Source of the DNA: Allodiplogaster sudhausi | Lineage: Eukaryota; Nematoda; Chromadorea; Rhabditida; Diplogasteridae | Length of the DNA stretch: 64,000 nucleotides | Assembly: GCA_945643635.1 (NCBI GenBank) | Contig: CALZFC010000031.1 | Span: 2,669,501-2,733,500 of the forward strand | Direction: 5' to 3' | Part shown: piece after piece, positions 39,624 through 50,021 of the stretch | Position numbering within the stretch: the stretch's first letter is position 1 | Layout of the letters: every line of letters begins with the position of its first letter | The notes under the pieces: generated by a model | Database searches by the model: none | What the model was told of the DNA's origin: nothing | What the model saw: the letters and a program-made list of their open reading frames with translations, nothing else | Position numbers and translations under genes: made by a program

Positions 39624-39844
39624 GGAAAAGAGAGAGAGGAAGAAGGGGAGAGAGGAATAGAGAGAGAGAGAGAAAGCGAGAGGAAGAGGGAGAGAGAGGA
39701 AAACCGAGAGAGAGTGAGAGAGAGAGGTAGAGATAGGAAGAGAGAGAGAGAAAGAGAGATAGAAAGAGAGAGAGAAAGAGAGAGAGAGAGGACAGAGAGA
39801 GAGAGTGAAGGAGAGAGAGAGAAAGTTGGATAGAGAGAAGAAGG

Positions 39845-39892
<48 letters not shown>

Positions 39893-39996
39893 GGAGAGAG
39901 ATAATGACAGAGAGAGAGTGAAGGAGAGAGAGAGAGAAAGTTGGATTGAGAGAAGAAGGAAGAAAGAGGGGGAGAGAGGAAGAGAGGGAGGGATAA

Positions 39997-40025
<29 letters not shown>
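39370..40025. repeat. Large GA-rich low-complexity block
   Basis: About 650 bp of (GA)n with recurring units such as GTTGGATAGAGAGAAGAAGG. The same units occur in inverse orientation at 42845-43195. The long Arg/Glu reading frame through it is an artefact. Confidence 0.9.
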
Positions 40026-40027
<2 letters not shown>

Positions 40028-40160
40028 AAAGCTAATTAGAGCTCGACTACTGGTTCAAAAGAGAAGAATAATAATCAGCCTAATTGTAAGTAAAGTATTT
40101 GTAAGGGTAGGTGATGGAGAGACTGAATCATATTGAAATGCAAGACGGCGCCCATTTCAC
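39707..40160 (+). repeat. Left arm of a ~450-bp inverted duplication (partner 42640-43192)
   Basis: Includes GA-rich sequence plus a unique 110-bp tail (40020-40140) containing AGCTAATTAGAGCTCGACTA and ATTGTAAGTAAAGTATTTGT. The tail recurs as an exact or near-exact reverse complement at 42725-42846. Unique-sequence identity rules out chance similarity of microsatellites. Confidence 0.8.
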
Positions 40161-40246
40161 TTTTGGGCGCGCGCTACAAAATACGTATATATTAATATTT
40201 TTTCATCTTTGCCCTGAGATAAATATATAAATGTTTTGCTAATTAC

Positions 40247-40488
40247 ATGTTTAATAGTTTATTAATTCATTTATTTATTTATCTTAGTTTTGTTAACGTG
40301 AGTACTGGCTGATGAAGTTAGCGCGTATTCGTGCAATGTTTTGTTCAGAGTTCAGAGACCCGTTCTGTCCTCCATCGTCCACTTTTCCTTCCCAATCATT
40401 CATCTCTCCCTCTTTCCTCCCACACTCTCATTCTCTCTCTATCTTTACTTAATTTACTGCTACATCAAATAGTCATGCAGTTTTATAC
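40247..40488 (-). repeat. Repeat copy 2 (inverted copy of 35197-35437)
   Basis: Reverse-complement relative of the repeat in the kinase intron, about 5 kb away. It starts within 90 bp of the left arm of the other inverted duplication, so two duplications abut here. Confidence 0.7.
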
Positions 40489-40721
40489 CAACCATTTTAG
40501 ACCCACTCTACTTAAAAAAATTAAAGCAGGTTAAAATAGTTAATTGAAATCATAGTTTAATTCTTAAACGAAAAAATCCTCGCTTCGGAAATATCACAGA
40601 TATTCAAAACGAAAGCGATAGAGTAAGACTATAATAAAACAAAGAAAAGTAAGTATATACAAAATATTTCGCCTCAAAACATGCCGATCACCAAAGAAAA
40701 GCATATAAATATTTCGTTTAC

Positions 40722-42841
40722 CTTGTACAGCTTGTCGTCGTAGACAAAGTAGGCATTGTCAGCCAGTTCCTGCTCGACAACAAAGTCCTCCGTACGGCGC
40801 GGAAGACGGAAGCTAAAGACATGACTGATTGAAGGTGGAAGAGAAAGGAATAGAGGAGGATGATAAACAGATAAAGAAAGACATTTGAATTATAAAGACC
40901 TCTCGCAATGTAAAAATACACTGAATTCTTACACATGATGGAGGGAGTTAAAATGACGTTTTTCAGAAGACAAGTAGATGATACTCACGGAGATTCCTTG
41001 TAGGAGTCGTCGGTGAGATCACCCCAGATGACGTAAGGCCTGGCGGGAGGCAGGGAGTGAGGGTTAAAAAGACGCATTTCAGAAGACAAATATAGGATAC
41101 TGACCGGGATTCCTCGTAGTCGAAATCGTTGTCATCATTAGGAGGCAGGGCGATGCAGTGGACATCACGGCCCCGAGCGGCCTTCACGAAGCCGAGCACG
41201 CGCACGGAATCGGGCTTGGATATTTTTTATATTTAGTTTCCAATTCATTGAGTAACAACTCATTGTCAGTTCATCCAGATACATCTACGTATATCTCTCC
41301 GACAAGTGTCGAGGAAATTGTTTTCGTAAAATCAAGTTAAAAATTAACACACACAAAATGGATGCCATCTTATAGTATAAATAGCATAAAAACAAATTTC
41401 CATACCCCAATCGATGGAAGCTTCTGTCGGCGGCGGAGATTGCCGGTCAAGTCGAGAAGCCAGCCAGGGAATTTCCCATCCTCCTTGCACAGTGACTCAA
41501 AGCGATAGTTAGAAAAAATAGCTTTCCGTGAGTGTACAATCCTTTCCATAATTTCGTTTTCTTCACAAGACTTACTTCGTGTTCGACTGCGACTCTTCTG
41601 CCCTGTGTGTAGTTACTCTTCGCGAGATGATCTTCATGTGAAAACGGGAATCTAAGAGGAACTATATGTCAATCTAATCTGTCTACTATGTTCAAACAAA
41701 AGAGCGCGAATTCAAGCGCTAGTTTCACATTATAGTAGGGTAGGAAGGTGGTTCTTATGTAAATATTGTTTTCAATTCATTCCTTTCGTTACGACCCAAC
41801 TCTGAGTTTACTCTAGGCCGAGTTGCACGATAAGGAGGCTTTCGAGGGGGAGTGGAAGAGAGAAAGCGCGAACTGCTAACGTAAGATACCGAACAAGACG
41901 TGTTTGTCAAAATGCTACATACATAGAATCATTTTATTATTAATGCATCTGGGAAAGAGATTTTTTTTTCAATATTGACTGCAAAAAGCGAAAAAAAGAC
42001 TCACAAGATCCTCGAGAGGCCCATCACGAACAGTTCTTCTCTCTTCGTCGAAGATGAGGGGAGCCATGTCATTCATGCTGTCCGCGATATCTGCGTAGTA
42101 GTGATCTTCGTCAAAGAAGATCGGCCCGCGGAGGTGAGGTGTCCTGTATTTTTAGAAATACTTTATACCACTTTATTATCTGTATGTACTTATTTTCCAA
42201 GGAGAGCAGGCGATATACTCCCGCATTTTTTAAGGTGTACGATGTCGAATTGTAATTGGAAAACAGCAAATGGGTCGAGCGAAAAGGGAGTCCAAGTGCA
42301 TCGAACAATGGTAACTATACTTGTATAATGTCTGTATCCACCAACCCTTCATACGTGTAGGTGAATACGCGGACAACGCCGGCCGTGAAAACAGCGTCGT
42401 CTGAGATGATGACCACAACAGACAAAGGGTGTTCATTGTAGCTGATCACGAAGCGGAGGCCATCAGGCGAGAAGCACGTGGAGGAGTCGTTGAAGTCAAA
42501 CTCGGGCAGCTCTACAGGCACTCCAACGAGGACACCTTCAAATGAGTTGCCAAAAGTTCACACAGAAAAAATATTCGTAGTTTGTATTAAAAAATATTAG
42601 AAAAAATATTCCCAAAAGATTGAGGAAGAATTCGTGAAATGGGCGCCGCGGCGCCGAAATTTTTACGAATTCGATGTACAGTAAGAATTCGTAATCTGCG
42701 CGGCCGGCAACGTGCCAGATCCGTCTTGCATTTCAATATGATTCAGTCTCTCCATCACCTACCCTTACAAATACTTTACTTACAATTAGGCTGATTATTA
42801 TTCTTCTCTTTTGAACCAGTAGTCGAGCTCTAATTAGCTTT

Positions 42842-42890
<49 letters not shown>

Positions 42891-42996
42891 TTATCCCTCC
42901 CTCTCTTCCTCTCCCCCCCTCTTTCTTTCTTCTTCTCTCAATCCAACTTTCTCTCTCGCTCTCCTTCACTCTCTCTCTCTGTCATTATCTCTCTCC

Positions 42997-43040
<44 letters not shown>

Positions 43041-45536
43041 CCTTCTTCTCTCTATCCAACTTTCTCTCTTTCTCCTTCACTCTCTCTCTCTGTCATTATC
43101 TCTCTCCATCCTCTCTCTCTCTCTTTCTCTCTCTCTTTCTATCTCTCTTTCTCTCTCTCTTCCTATCTCTACCTCTCTCTCTCACTCTCTCTGCCGGCTG
43201 CCGGCTCACATGACACTCGCGGCAATAATTTGTTGTTTTTTTTGTGATTGTCCTCCTTCAATTATTTGGCGGATACGTAAAAAAATTATTAAAAGAATAT
43301 CTTTCATCAAGGAGATACTGGAGAATTAGCGACAATGCTAAAATTGAAAAATAAAATGCCTGGCTGGGGTGGCCGCTTCGTGGGGATAAAGAAGATTTTC
43401 TTGGGGCCAAACTCGTAGGCAACGGCGACTACGTCGCAATTCGCAGAGAGCACCTTGCAGCTGTTGGTGCCGAGGTCAGCCAGAGGATCAATCTTAGCCA
43501 CGCCCCACCGTACCGGACTGGCAATCTTGCTGCAAGATTAGGTGAATAGCATTAACTAACTCCTTATACCTATTCGGTTACTTAAGAAAACGAGAGAAAA
43601 GGGGGGAAATTGCTTTTTTCAACATCTACATTCTGGGAGACCATCCAGTAATCCTGTTATTCCCTATTGAGACCGAAAAAGAGGCAGAGACAGAGAGGCC
43701 GAGAGAATTGGGGAGAAAATGCGAAGTAGAGAGAAAGAGACGGCAAAAAAATCTATTAAATACAGTTGGAAGGTTTTTTTTAAATTGATTTAAAAAATTC
43801 AATTGGAAATTGTCACTTTGCGATCAAATTATCGGGGGAAATTTATCTTATGGTTAGGGTGCGAAAAAAATACGGTGTAGGTCGTGAGATGGAACAACTC
43901 GCTCACAAACCACAGTGGGCTATACTCTTTGATGAGCTCCTTGAGGTGCGAAATCCATTCCTCCGCCTCGGCCAGCTTGGAGAGATCTGTTGGGTCCTCT
44001 CCTCCCCAGTTGTGCTCGCGCGGGGATATCCTGGGAAGGTGAAGAAAAATATATCCTAAGGTTAAATGTTTTCGGCTATGTAATTCAGAAAAGTAGAGAA
44101 AGTGGGGAAAATTTGTTTTTTTTTACTACTCCACCATGTTTTTCAATCCCATTTTTCACCTAGGCCATCTCCATTCTTGACGATCATTCGTCAAGCATTT
44201 TATTCCTTGCCTCGGATAAAGGTAAGCCTATTTAAACACCAACGGAAAATCCCTTTAATAGCGGAGAAAACAGGTAGTAGGGTTCGAAAAAGATTTGCTC
44301 AAGAAGTAGTATAACTCGCGCACAAACCACTTGACGCCGTAATCCTTGAGTACTTCTTCGAGCTCCTCCACCTTTTGCAATGCTGCTTCGAGCAGCATCA
44401 TCGAGTCGTAACCGCTGCGCAGACAGAAAATTATATTTCATTTCATAAAGTTCTGTCGCTTTATTGAGAATTTTTTGTAACAAAAAACATCTCTTCTAAA
44501 AAGGGCTGTTAATCTTTTGATAATTGATAATGCCAGCAAAGACCAACTCTCACTTTCTCGATGCAGGAGCAAATAGAAGAAGCGACCGGCTGGGAAGACG
44601 ATCGCAGGTGGAAAGTGAAGGGGAAATGAGAAGAGAAGAAGGAACGGGAATCAAGACGTGAAATTGTAAGATAGAATACAAATTATGCCGAAAAGTGCGA
44701 GTGATCTTGGAAGAATGTCAACTATCATTTAACCTCTTGGGACAGTCGGTATCGGTCGGTTTCTCATCTCAGCCGCACTCTAAAAGAACTGAAATTGGCT
44801 GAATAGTTTTATCCAGATAAATACTTGAATGAATCACCAAAAATTACGAATCTTTTACTTAATTTTTTTGTCCTTCGAATGCAAATGTAAACAACAGTTG
44901 TTCCAGGCGGACGAAGGTCCGTCTTTCCACTGCCATCAAATTAAATTAAAGAGACGGAAAGGTTTCAAAATTAGTCGTAATGAATTGTTGAGATGTGGAT
45001 GGGAAAGAAATCACTGGACACGCTTTGTTCCAGTGACACTCCCGCCGGCCAAAATGGCTTGTTCGGTATCAGAATTCTGCCGGCGATGTTTGAAGTGACG
45101 AGAGTTCGCCTTGCGGGGACGCTTTTTGCGGATCTTATCCGTCTTATTGTGGAAATGGGAAATTTCTACCTAATTCTGCTCACTGCAGAAGAATGCGTAC
45201 ACACTCGGATCAGTTGAGAAATGGGCTCCTTCGTCACCGGGAATGTCAGCCACAGCATTTGACAGAATCAGAGAATAGGAAGGGCGCCTCGGACGAATGA
45301 AGTGGGGCCGGTTGTGATAAGGCTTCGGGTATTTGGACTGTCTGGTTCACAATGTTAGCAGATTTGTCGCCGGAGGCAACGTGCTGAATGTGCAAAAACT
45401 TTCGCACTGAAGAAACGGCTCCCTTGAGATTACAGTTATTCTTGCGGGCACGATTATTGCCGAAAGACGGTTTCTTCGAAGAGCGCCTCGACTTCTGATC
45501 GTTCGCAGCATATACTGACTCAGAGTCATCTAGCAT
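40722..45536 (-). CDS. Multi-exon gene of unknown family, possibly with a propeller-like C-terminal half
   Basis: Exons in coding order: ~45536-45200 (MLDDSESVYAANDQKSRRSS...; ...AVADIPGDEGAHFSTDPSVY, internal splicing uncertain); ~45140-45045 (basic, KIRKKRPRKANSRHFKHRRQ); ~44932-44899; ~44414-44330 (YDSMMLLEAALQKVEELEEV); ~44032-43910 (REHNWGGEDPTDLSKLAEAE); ~43530-43345 (VRWGVAKIDPLADLGTNSCK); ~42538-42313 (CFSPDGLRFVISYNEHPLSV); ~42143-42005 (GPIFFDEDHYYADIADSMND); ~41651-41577; ~41506-41412; ~41222-41106 (VRVLGFVKAARGRDVHCIAL); ~41042-40991; ~40810-40722. Most junctions share phase, including one GC-AG intron at about 43344. The phase break between 42005 and 41651 suggests a missed exon. 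The segments CFSPDGLRFVISYN and YEFGPKKIFFIP resemble beta-propeller strands, but I cannot name a family. No final stop codon was found beyond 40722, so the 3' end is missing from this model. Confidence 0.5.
42640..43192 (-). repeat. Right arm of the inverted duplication (partner 39707-40160)
   Basis: CT-rich complement of the left arm plus the shared unique 110-bp tail. It lies inside the GC-AG intron of the minus-strand unknown gene. About 2.5 kb containing that gene's distal exons separates the arms. Confidence 0.8.
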
Positions 45537-45544
45537 GTCCTTGG

Positions 45545-45816
45545 CCAATCACGTATCCAAACTTCGATGACAACTGTTGCAGGCTACCTGGCAGACTGAT
45601 TGGATTCTGGAAGTCAAGGATGTCGAGTGTAGCACTGAGGCTGACTACCACAGACGGAGCACATCTGCAGGGTCTCGAAGAGATGGGAGACGGGCGACCG
45701 CAGACGGAGCACAACTGCAGGGTCTCGAAGAGCGCCAAGACTACTGTGGTCAGAAGTCGTACTTTCGTCGTCTTTTTCTGCTCCAGCTCTTTATAATCTT
45801 GCCAGTCTGACCCCAA
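45545..45816 (-). CDS. Candidate exon with a membrane-anchor-like start
   Basis: Open minus-strand frame beginning MGSDWQDYKELEQKKTTKVR followed by the hydrophobic LLTTVVLALFETLQL, which resembles a type II signal anchor, with a donor CTGCCAG|GTAGCC near 45588. Half of it overlaps a tandem duplication in which the second copy is read in a different frame. It may be the 5' exon of the gene at 40.7-45.5 kb or a separate gene; the phase to the next exon could not be made to fit. Confidence 0.3.
45651..45732. repeat. Tandem duplication, ~50-bp period
   Basis: CAGACGGAGCACATCTGCAG at 45651 recurs as CAGACGGAGCACAACTGCAG at 45701, each followed by GGTCTCGAAGAG. The 50-bp period is not a multiple of three, so a coding frame would shift between copies. 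Confidence 0.8.
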
Positions 45817-46542
45817 TTAATTGATTAATCTGAAAGAAACAAAAGTCCGGAAATGATACGGATTTATGCCCATATACATATTAACATATGTACATATACA
45901 TGTATGAACATATGTACATACTTTTATGAACTCAAACCCAGATTCCTCCTGCGTCATAGAAATGTCATGAAACGATCTTATATCCGGATCTTCTCTTTTG
46001 CTCTTATTATTTGAGCTCTTCTACTAAAAAGTGCCGTTCTCCTTACAATAACAATTCTGATAACTGAAAAACATCGATTTCAGAACTACAGAAACTACAG
46101 AAACTCGCGAGAAGACGGCGGAGGAGAAGGCGCCAGAAGGGAAGTAGTCTCTGACGCGGGCGCCGAAAGAACTCAAGCACAAGCCGTGCAGGCGCGACGG
46201 CATTGTCAGTTCTTCGTCAATAGGCTGTCGAGCCGGCAACAGGGAAGTCTTCTAAACATACAACTCATTCGAGTATCTCTAATTTTAAAACTTCTTCTGT
46301 TACTATTAAATATAATTTAATAAAAATTGTTTGAACGTGCACATTCGTACGTGATAATAGTCAACAAAAAAATTCGTCTCAATTTTATCTACACACAGCG
46401 TTCGTGAGAAATTGGGTGTAGATCAAAACGACACTTCGATTCCTCTACGTTGTCACGCACTTCCAAACCTCTGGCAGTCCTTTCCCTCTCTGATTGGGTA
46501 TGAAAGGGAGCCCCAGCACCTGCACCCCATCAGTCTCCCAAG

Positions 46543-47802
46543 ATGTCTCTCCCTCTGTCCTTCACTCTCCTTCTCCTCTCGTCGTCTGCGTCTCTCGCCT
46601 ACGTCATTCCCTCTCAGTCCACGACCACTCCGATTCCGTCCAACGACTTCAAGCCGACTGAGCCAGGCTACGCAGACAAGGAGACGACCATCTTCGCCAT
46701 GGTATGTTATCAAATATATTTTTTTTATTCCCCTCTCATACACCCTCTCCATTTCATTCTCTCTCTCTCTCTCTTCCTTGTTCTGCTTCTCTCTCTCTCC
46801 ATCTCTCATATTCTCCCTTCATTATCTTACATGCAGATTTCTGTACATCTTCCAAAACATTATTTAATGTCCTCATATTTAGCTTGAATCGTTCAAAATT
46901 TTAATTTGTTCCTCTTGCAGGCCCCGCCCTTCTCCCATGACTACGCCTCTCCCTCCACTGAGAACTACGCCCCCACCACCTCGGCTCCTCTCTTCAGCGA
47001 TATCACGAGCACGACGACCGAGACCGGATACGGGGCTGAAGAGACCTCCTCCGTCAGTTTACTCATCCTTCACTCAAACCCGTTCTGTCTTATCTATCCT
47101 TCGTCTCTCTCTTTCCCTACAATTTTTCCATTCAGGACCTTTCATCTGGCGGTTACGGTGGCCGCTCTCCTCGCTACGCACCCCCTCAGGCCCCTCCAGC
47201 GGTTGTCTACCAGCAGCCCGTATACACGACCACGCGCGGTTACCAGCAGATGGCCTTCCTCCCCCCATTCACCAACTCTGCGCCCTACGTCCCGGCACCC
47301 ACCTTCCGGCCGCTCCCGCCCGTCATTCTCCCTGCTCGGGTTCGCATTTCGCATTCAGGCTTAGAATTCTGCAAAAGCATTTCTTTCCAGGACCCTGCCC
47401 CCGTGACTAACCAGCCAGAGGCGCCTGCCCCTGTCCAGCCTCTTTCCACGCGTTACACTCTCGTCCCGGTTCCCGAAACTCCCGCCACCTACCCGGAGCC
47501 CGCTCGTGTAAGTTTTTTCTAATAAAATATGCCTTTAATAGCTTAGGGCACAAACATTATCTGAAAATGGTAGGGAAAACTATTGCCGGTCAAATTGTCT
47601 CTGATTTCAGACTGCCCCGTCGTACCCTGCCCAGCCGTCCCCTGCCCAGCCGTCCCCTGCCCAGCCGTCCCCTGCCCAGCCGTCCCCTGCCCAGCCGTCC
47701 CCTGCCCGTCTCCCGTCGGTCTCCCTTCCCTCCACCTACGCCCCTCAGCCCTCTCCGGCCGTCGCCGCGGCCCCCGTTCTCCAGCCGGCCAGCCCCTACT
47801 GA
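46543..47802 (+). CDS. Secreted proline-rich protein, 267 residues
   Basis: Five exons with only phase-0 introns: 46543-46701, 46921-47052, 47136-47339, 47391-47507 and 47611-47802 (stop TGA). Summed length is 804 nt, a multiple of three. The first exon starts MSLPLSFTLLLLSSSASLAY, a clear signal peptide with an SLA-Y cleavage site. The rest is rich in Pro, Ser, Thr, Tyr and Ala (APPQAPPAVVYQQPVYTTT; YVPAPTFRPLPP), with no Cys-rich or enzymatic domain. The last exon contains tandem PSPAQ pentapeptides encoded by a 15-bp repeat. The composition suggests an extracellular structural or cuticle-associated protein (inference). ATG 46543 is chosen because it begins the signal peptide. AATAAA follows at 47925. 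Confidence 0.8.
47624..47706 (+). repeat. 15-bp coding tandem repeat (PSPAQ units)
   Basis: CAGCCGTCCCCTGCC is repeated five times with almost no divergence inside the last exon of the proline-rich gene. Units are in frame, so copy-number change lengthens or shortens the protein without a frameshift. Confidence 0.95.
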
Positions 47803-47924
47803 ATCCCTTTTGCCCTCCTCTGCTAAATCCTTTTTATCTGCCACACTTAATCTCGTCCCCCCCCCCCCGAATCTTTTCGTTGTTGTGAAATGCTAGAGTT
47901 TGTACATTCTAACTACTGCATGGA

Positions 47925-47930
47925 ATAAAA
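47925..47930 (+). terminator. Poly(A) signal of the proline-rich gene
   Basis: AATAAA in CATGGAATAAAATG, 120 nt after the TGA stop. Confidence 0.65.
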
Positions 47931-48299
47931 TGATTTCTTTTTGTCCTTGTCCTTATGCAGAATGAAATCATTGTGCAACTGTGGATAAGAAATGCTCCTC
48001 CAAACCGTGAAGATGAAAAGACAAAGACGACAAGTAACCAAGTGACAAAGACGAGACGACGACACTTTCCAAGGAATGCTCCGGGAGACTTGGGAGTTCT
48101 ACATTGACCGCGAGGTTGTCTGAAGACCCGACGGCAAATTACTTGACTTGCACAAAATAGACCATTTTGTAGTTTGTAATCTTCCAGGGTGGAATCGCAA
48201 ATCATAGTGAAACTTGCGGAAGAACCTTTATATGAAGCGTACAAAGTGAGGGGCGAGGCGAAGAATTTGAAGAGTTATAGAGCCAGGGGGAAGTCTCTG

Positions 48300-49232
48300 C
48301 TACTCCTTCTCCTTCTGCACCGCCTTCTTGTCGAAGATCGTGAAGGAGCACTGCTGAAATCGGACAACGAAAACAGATGTGTATTTAAGTCATTTAACGT
48401 GTATTTTGTTACATATTTCGTGCGGATGTAATATTTTCCTGTTTTTACACTTTTACAGCGCACTCTCCAATTGCTTGTCGACGTTGAGCTCTGCAGATAA
48501 AAAATTACATGTGTTGTAGGCGAAGAGGAGCATAATGCATTTCAGGGAGAACTCGTTAAGGTCGACGTAGTCATCTGAGCATGAAAGCATTCTTTTCTTT
48601 CTTCCATTCTACTCTTTCTCTCCTCTTCTCACCGCTGAAATTGAAGTGATGCTTCTTCAGCTCATTCCTTCTTCTCCCATACTCTTTCTCTCCCCTCACT
48701 CTCCTCACCACAGAAGACCTAGTGGCGCATCTTCAGCTCTTCCCTCCCTTCTCTCAGTTCCTCTTTCTCTCTTTCCATTTCTCCCTATCCTACTCCCATA
48801 CTCTCCCTTCCCTATTCCTCTCGTTCTCTCTCTCTCTCTCTCTCTCTTTCTCTTCCTCCCATACTCTTTCTCTCTCCCCCCTCTCCATCTCTTTTTCTCT
48901 CTCCCTCTCCTCACCACAGAAGACGTAGTAGTGCTTTGGCGGGAAGCCATTGATGTCGAAGATCGTGAGGAGATCCATGTACTGCCCGTGGATGTCGCCG
49001 CAGATCTTCACCGGCGCCTTCACCTTAAAATAGTAAATAATATTATGTCAAATATAGTTATTCTATCGTATTTGGCCTGTTAATTATTTTTATTATTCAT
49101 TCATTTGAATCCATCTTTTCTTAAACACAATAGTTTTTGTTCTCGAAGAATAAGTCGTCAAACTCCATGAGCATCGGCTGGCTCCAGAAGACTTCGCGGA
49201 CGCGGAAGCAGAGTTCCTTGGTCTCGGAGAGC
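48300..49232 (-). pseudogene. Protein phosphatase 1-like remnant lacking most of the catalytic core
   Basis: Minus-strand pieces follow the PP1 catalytic subunit in order. About 49232-49140 reads LSETKELCFRVREVFWSQPM (PP1: LCxKxREIFLSQPMLLE). 49023-48918 reads APVKICGDIHGQYMDLL, keeping the metal-binding GDIHG motif. 48574-~48465 reads DYVDLNEFSLKCIMLLFAY (PP1: [20 protein letters not shown]), where RG is replaced by LN. 48353-48300 reads QCSFTIFDKKAVQKEKE-TAG (PP1: MCSFQILKPAEKK). Everything between LLAY and the C-terminal CSF is absent: the GNHE motif and the later metal and active-site His residues. Such a protein could not be an active phosphatase. Exons 2 and 3 join in phase; the junctions before exon 2 and before the last exon do not. 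Best read as a pseudogene or a degenerate PP1-fold relic. Confidence 0.6.
48640..48920. repeat. Partly duplicated CT-rich intronic sequence
   Basis: A block ending CTCACCACAGAAGAC occurs at about 48655-48721 and again at about 48860-48923, so the intron was enlarged by a local duplication that took with it the last bases of the neighbouring PP1-like exon. Confidence 0.5.
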
Positions 49233-49239
49233 GTAAAGA

Positions 49240-49930
49240 ACGCCTCAAAAATAATTTAATTCTTTTTAATTGGGGAAAGATTCCTCACCTAACTTGGAAT
49301 TCCTTGCAGCTCCAGCCAACAAGCCGTGAGATCACAGAATCGACCCAAGTCTCAAGCTGAAGGTGACGAAGCATTTCTGAGGAGCTCTCAGCTAATCTTT
49401 CAGACTAAATGATATCCATAATCAATTGAATATGAGTTCTCCTCCAAAAGGCGAACCTTGACTTGTTGGTCGCTCGCGAAAACGACATCCGTGTTTCGTT
49501 CGTGTTCCGGCTGCTCGTCGATAATGCCTTTTCTTCCTTATTTCTAACCGCTTCATACTTTTTGCAGCAGAAAATCCAGCTGCTTATTAGAAAAATAAAA
49601 GAGACAAGAAAATAGGTGCGAAACTATGTAGTAGACATTGAGACGGTTAGAAGAGCTAACGAGAAATCCGATGACTTGACGCAATTTGCACATGAATTCC
49701 AAAGCTTTTTACCAGAATATTATATAAAGTGAAAATGCTATTTTCGTACAGGCATTCGACATTCAACTGTTATTCTGGAGTTCTTGTTTACTATTTAAAT
49801 AATCCTCGAAATGAACCTAGAATATGTAACGAACTTGCCAAAAAGTCAGAGAACTTCGGAAAGGTCAGCGCTACGGAATTATAATTGAGGTACTTTCGAG
49901 AGCATTTCTGGAAAGATCCACGGAAGCGGA
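49240..49930. other. Region with no supported gene
   Basis: Between the PP1-like remnant and the next plus-strand gene no exon-like segment is convincing. A PP1 N-terminal exon was looked for and not found. The last 100 bp probably hold the promoter and 5' leader of the 50-kb gene. Confidence 0.5.
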
Positions 49931-50021
49931 ATAAAAGTGGCTGGCAGCCTGGGGAGATCCATTCGCTGCCCGCTCTTCATCCCGAAGTGGTTCCTTCGTC
50001 TCGAGTGTCATCTTCCAAGGA

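Noticed and set aside
39522..40136. Arg/Glu-rich open frames that might suggest an RS-like or coiled-coil protein
   Set aside because: Artefact of (GA)n; the same sequence recurs inverted at 42.8-43.2 kb.
45165..45190. 18-nt intron GTGAGCAGAATTAGGTAG in the unknown minus-strand gene
   Set aside because: A ~50-nt intron using a later AG is equally possible, so there is no solid case for such a short intron here.
45577..45810. Plus-strand 77-codon frame across the 50-bp tandem duplication
   Set aside because: No splice or start context, and the minus strand has the membrane-anchor-like reading.
48485..48520. 18-nt intron GTAATTTTTTATCTGCAG in the PP1-like sequence
   Set aside because: Removing it creates an in-frame TAG, whereas reading through stays open.
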